NCBI GenBank assembly: GCA_035604595.1
Contig: DATNIE010000017.1
Span: 62,001-126,000 of the forward strand
DNA from: CAIKZZ01 sp035604595
GTDB taxonomy: Bacteria > Pseudomonadota > Gammaproteobacteria > Steroidobacterales > Steroidobacteraceae
Direction: 5' to 3'
DNA: 64,000 bases
Positions 60,650 through 64,000 of the stretch are shown here, in pieces; the stretch's first letter is position 1; each line of letters starts with the position of its first letter. Under the pieces are notes generated by a model that saw only the letters and a program-made list of their open reading frames with translations, did not search any database and had not been told where the DNA came from. Both the position numbers and the translations under genes were made by a program.

Positions 60650-62545
60650 ATGAACCAGTCGTATACCGCCTCCGACATCGAGGTCCTGTCGGGACTCGAC
60701 CCCGTGCGCCGCCGCCCGGGCATGTACACCGACACGACGCGACCGAACCATCTGGTGCACGAGGTCGTCGACAACAGCGTCGACGAGGCGATTGCCGGCC
60801 ACTGTCACGAGATCAACGTCACGGTCTACAAGGATGGCGCGATCGAGGTCGTCGACGACGGCCGCGGCATGCCGGTCGATGTGCACCCGAAGGAGAAGAT
60901 CCCGGGCGTCGAGCTGATTCTGACCAGGCTGCACGCCGGGGGAAAGTTCTCGGACAAGACCTACCAACAGGCGGGCGGCCTGCACGGTGTGGGCGTCTCG
61001 GTCGTCAACGCGCTGTCCTCGCGCCTCGAATGCCGCGTCAAGCGCGACGGCAACGAGTACCTGATCACGTTCAAGGACGGGCGGCTCGACTCCAGGCTCA
61101 AGGTCGTGGGCAAGGTCGGAGCGCGAAACACCGGGACCGCAGTACGCTTCTGGCCGAACCCGCAGTACTTCGATTCGGACAAGCTATCGCTGCCGAAGCT
61201 CAGGCACCTGCTGCGCGCCAAGGCCGTCTTATGCCCCGGCCTGAAGCTCACGCTGTATGCCGAGGCCTCCGGCGAGCGGGACGAGTGGTTCTACACTGGG
61301 GGCCTCGCGAGCTACCTGATCGAGCGGCTCGAGAGCGCCACGCTCGTGCCGGAGGAGCCGTTCGCGGCGAGCCTCAAGGGGGGCGATGAGGTCGCCGAGT
61401 GGGCCTTCGGCTGGCTCGCGGAGGAAGGGGTTGAGGTCGTCGGCGAGAGCTACGTCAACCTGATCCCGACGGTCGAGGGCGGCACGCACGTCAATGGCCT
61501 TAGGGCCGGCATCACCGATGCGGTGCGCGAGTTCTGCGAGTTCCGAAGTCTCGTGCCGCGCGGCGTCAAGCTCGCCCCGGAGGACGTCTGGGACCGTCTG
61601 TGCTACGTGCTCTCGGTCAAGATGTCCGAGCCCCAGTTCGCGGGCCAGACCAAGGAGCGGCTCGGCTCGCGCGAGTCGGCGGCCTTCGTCTCCGGACTCG
61701 TCAAGGACGCGCTGGCGGTGTGGCTCAATCAGCATCCGGAATCCGGCGAGCGGATCGCCCAGCTCGCGATCGCCAACGCGCAGGCGCGCCTGCGGGCGGC
61801 CCAGAAGATCGTCCGCAAGCGCGTCGTATCGGGACCGGCGCTGCCCGGCAAGCTCGCCGACTGCACCTCGCAGGAACCGGAGCGCACCGAGCTGTTCCTG
61901 GTGGAGGGCGACTCGGCGGGCGGCAGCGCCAAGCAGGCGCGCGAGCGCGACATCCAGGCGGTCATGCCGCTGCGCGGCAAGATCCTCAACACCTGGGAGG
62001 TCGACGCCGGGGGCGTGCTTGCCTCGCAGGAGGTGCACGACATCGCGGTCGCGATCGGCGTCGAGCCCGGATCGCCGAAGCTCGACGATCTGCGCTACCA
62101 CAAGATCTGCATCCTCGCCGACGCCGACTCCGACGGGCAGCACATCGCGACGCTGCTGTGCGCACTGTTCCTGCGGCACTTCCGGCCGCTGGTGCTCGCC
62201 GGCCACGTGCACGTGGCGATGCCGCCTCTGTACCGGATCGACGTCGGCCGCAACGTCTACTACGCACTCGATGATGCCGAGCGCGCCGGCATTCTCGACC
62301 GGATCGCGGCCGAGGGACAGCGCGGCAAGGTGACCGTCACCCGCTTCAAGGGGCTCGGCGAGATGAGCCCGCTGCAGCTGCGCGAGACGACGATGGCGCC
62401 GGCCACGCGCCGGCTGCTGCAGCTGACGGTCGATGCGACCGACGACACCGACCAGCTGCTCGACATGCTGCTGGCCAAGAAGCGGGCCAACGACCGGCGC
62501 GAGTGGCTCGAGGCGAAGGGCAATCTCGCCGAGGTGGTGGCGTGA
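60650..62545 (+). CDS. parE: DNA topoisomerase IV subunit B ParE
   Basis: ATPase subunit of topoisomerase IV, which unlinks daughter chromosomes. The 631-residue product has the GHKL ATP site (EVVDNSVDEAIAGHC, DGRGMPVD, GGLHGVGVSVVNALS in part), then the TOPRIM motifs EGDSAGGSAKQARERD and DADSDGQHIATLL. The length fits ParE and not the longer GyrB, and parC follows with a 4-nt overlap (GTGA). Confidence 0.96.
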   Translation: MNQSYTASDIEVLSGLDPVRRRPGMYTDTTRPNHLVHEVVDNSVDEAIAGHCHEINVTVYKDGAIEVVDDGRGMPVDVHPKEKIPGVELILTRLHAGGKFSDKTYQQAGGLHGVGVSVVNALSSRLECRVKRDGNEYLITFKDGRLDSRLKVVGKVGARNTGTAVRFWPNPQYFDSDKLSLPKLRHLLRAKAVLCPGLKLTLYAEASGERDEWFYTGGLASYLIERLESATLVPEEPFAASLKGGDEVAEWAFGWLAEEGVEVVGESYVNLIPTVEGGTHVNGLRAGITDAVREFCEFRSLVPRGVKLAPEDVWDRLCYVLSVKMSEPQFAGQTKERLGSRESAAFVSGLVKDALAVWLNQHPESGERIAQLAIANAQARLRAAQKIVRKRVVSGPALPGKLADCTSQEPERTELFLVEGDSAGGSAKQARERDIQAVMPLRGKILNTWEVDAGGVLASQEVHDIAVAIGVEPGSPKLDDLRYHKICILADADSDGQHIATLLCALFLRHFRPLVLAGHVHVAMPPLYRIDVGRNVYYALDDAERAGILDRIAAEGQRGKVTVTRFKGLGEMSPLQLRETTMAPATRRLLQLTVDATDDTDQLLDMLLAKKRANDRREWLEAKGNLAEVVA

Positions 62546-64000
62546 AGACCGGCGAGCTCAACTTCGAGGGCATCGAGCGGCGGCCGCTGAAGGTCTTCAC
62601 CGAGAAAGCCTACCTCGACTACTCCATGTATGTGATCCTCGACCGGGCGCTGCCGCAGCTGGCGGACGGGCTAAAGCCGGTGCAGCGCCGGATCATCTAC
62701 GCGATGAGCGAGCTCGGGCTCGCGGCGGGCGCCAAGCACAAGAAGAGCGCGCGCACGGTGGGCGATGTGATCGGCAAGTTCCATCCGCACGGCGACTCCG
62801 CCTGCTACGAGGCCATGGTGCACATGGCGCAGGACTTCTCGTACCGCTACCCGATCGTCGACGGCCAGGGCAACTGGGGCTCGACCGACGATCCGAAGTC
62901 ATTCGCCGCGATGCGCTACACGGAGGCCAAGCTCCGGCCGTACGCCGAGACGCTGCTCGCGGAGCTCGGCCAGGGGACCGTCGACTGGACGCCGAATTTC
63001 GACGGCACGCTCGATGAGCCCGCGCTGCTGCCGGCGCGGCTGCCGAACGTGCTGCTGAACGGCGCGAGCGGGATTGCGGTCGGCATGGCGACGGACGTTC
63101 CCCCTCACAACCTCAGGGAGATCGCCAACGCCTGCGTGCGGTTGATCGACGAACCGGACGTCACGCTGCGCGAGCTCCTGAAGCTCGTGCCCGGCCCCGA
63201 CCTGCCGACGGGCGGGGAGATCATCACGCCGAAGTCCGAGCTGCGCGCGTTGTACGAGAGCGGCAACGGAGCGTTCCGGGCGCGCGCGATCTGGGAGCCG
63301 GGCGACGGCGAGGTGGTCATCACCGCACTGCCGTACCAGGTGTCGGGCGCCAAGATCCAGGAGCAGGTCGCCCAGCAGATCCGGGCCAAGAAGCTGCCGA
63401 TGGTCGACAACGTGCGCGACGAGTCGGACCACGAGGACCCGGTGCGCATCGTGCTCGAGCTGCACTCGAATCGGGTCGACGTCGAGCAGCTGATGGCGCA
63501 CCTGTTCGCGACGACCGACCTCGAGCGCAGCTACCGGGTCAACCTCAACGTCATCGCGCTCGACGGCCGGCCGCGAGTGATGGGGCTCAGGGACCTGCTG
63601 ACCGAGTGGCTGTCCTACCGCACGCGCACCGTGACGCGCAGGCTCGAGTTCCGTCTCGGCAGGGTCAACGCGCGGCTGCACGTGCTCGAGGGCCTGCTGA
63701 TCGCATTCCTCAATCTCGACGAGGTGATCCGCATCGTGCGGCGCGAGGACGAGCCGAAGCCGGTGCTGATCAAGCGCTTCAAGCTCTCCGACGAACAGGC
63801 CGAGGCGATCCTCGAGACCAAGCTGCGCCAGCTCGCGAAGCTCGAGGAACTGAAGATCCGCGGCGAGCAGGCCGAGCTCGCGGCCGAACGGGACGACATC
63901 CAGAAGATCCTGAAGAGCCCGGCGCGGCTGCGCAAGCTGGTGCGCGAGGAGCTGGTCGCGGACGCGGACAAGCACGGCGATAAGCGTCGCACCAAGATCG
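62542..64000 (+). CDS. parC: DNA topoisomerase IV subunit A ParC (partial, runs off the window)
   Basis: N-terminal 486 codons of the DNA-cleaving subunit. The GTG start overlaps parE by 4 nt. The active-site tyrosine is Y126 in AAMRYTEAKL. The quinolone-resistance region reads HPHGDSACYEA, with S86 and E90 (E. coli ParC S80 and E84) in the sensitive form. The coiled coil (VLEGLLIAFLNLDEVIRIVR and LAKLEELKIRGEQAELAAER) is reached; the C-terminal beta-pinwheel lies beyond the edge. Confidence 0.96.
   Translation, partial: MKTGELNFEGIERRPLKVFTEKAYLDYSMYVILDRALPQLADGLKPVQRRIIYAMSELGLAAGAKHKKSARTVGDVIGKFHPHGDSACYEAMVHMAQDFSYRYPIVDGQGNWGSTDDPKSFAAMRYTEAKLRPYAETLLAELGQGTVDWTPNFDGTLDEPALLPARLPNVLLNGASGIAVGMATDVPPHNLREIANACVRLIDEPDVTLRELLKLVPGPDLPTGGEIITPKSELRALYESGNGAFRARAIWEPGDGEVVITALPYQVSGAKIQEQVAQQIRAKKLPMVDNVRDESDHEDPVRIVLELHSNRVDVEQLMAHLFATTDLERSYRVNLNVIALDGRPRVMGLRDLLTEWLSYRTRTVTRRLEFRLGRVNARLHVLEGLLIAFLNLDEVIRIVRREDEPKPVLIKRFKLSDEQAEAILETKLRQLAKLEELKIRGEQAELAAERDDIQKILKSPARLRKLVREELVADADKHGDKRRTKI

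Overview
The window is a 64 kb piece of a high-GC chromosome whose gene order matches gammaproteobacteria. The blocks queA-tgt-yajC-secD-secF, suhB/trmJ-(isc)-ndk-rlmN-pilF-hisS-yfgM-bamB-der, xseA/guaB-guaA-tadA-mltF-purL, glyA-nrdR-ribD-ribE, ribBA-ribH-nusB-thiL, xseB-ispA-dxs and parE-parC are all recognisable. GC content, the VolA/Pla-1-type lipase, the DUF3501/rubrerythrin cluster and FolE2 suggest a Nevskiales/Steroidobacterales/Xanthomonadales-like lineage. That placement is inference; no rRNA gene is present to test it. Nearly all sequence is coding. Starts are often GTG, and many operon genes overlap by 4 nt (ATGA/GTGA).

Layout. 0-3.2 kb: xerD, dsbC, a seven-iron ferredoxin, a NUDIX hydrolase and tRNA-Leu(CAA). 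3.2-8.7 kb: queuosine synthesis (queA, tgt) and the Sec accessory membrane proteins. 8.9-10.4 kb: an amino-acid permease. 10.4-21.3 kb: suhB, trmJ, a reduced isc locus (IscS, a ligand-poor IscU-like protein, IscA; no iscR, hscBA or fdx), ndk, rlmN, pilF, hisS, yfgM, bamB and der; rodZ and ispG, which often sit between pilF and hisS, are absent here. 21.3-34.3 kb: xseA, guaBA, a HigBA-like toxin-antitoxin insertion, tadA, mltF, tRNA-Ser(CGA), an orphan type VI-secretion-type FHA protein, a DUF1820 protein and purL. 34.4-41 kb: a zinc-ribbon DUF4145 protein, ettA-hutH, a histone-deacetylase-fold protein and glyA.

41-52.4 kb is the riboflavin/thiamine block. It is interrupted between ribE and ribBA by about 6 kb holding an exported SGNH hydrolase, a 724-residue lipase lipoprotein, a SnoaL-like lipoprotein, rimI and a YciH/SUI1 protein, with unusually long non-coding gaps. 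52.5-64 kb: a Ser/Thr kinase fused to a cyclic-nucleotide-binding domain, folE2, dxs-ispA-xseB, a rubrerythrin/Fe-S oxidoreductase/DUF3501 operon, parE, and parC running off the right edge.

The most unusual sequence lies at 25.77-26.61 kb. Eleven AT-rich units repeat with an exact 16-bp period, their core being the palindrome CGTTA-A-TAACG. The array runs directly into the start of a HigB-like toxin frame whose normal N-terminus is replaced by nine perfect GGGGCC repeats, encoding (Gly-Ala)9. An intact-looking HigA antitoxin follows. Second in interest is the reduced isc locus, in which the IscU-like protein lacks two of the three cluster-ligand cysteines and IscS lacks its C-terminal tail.
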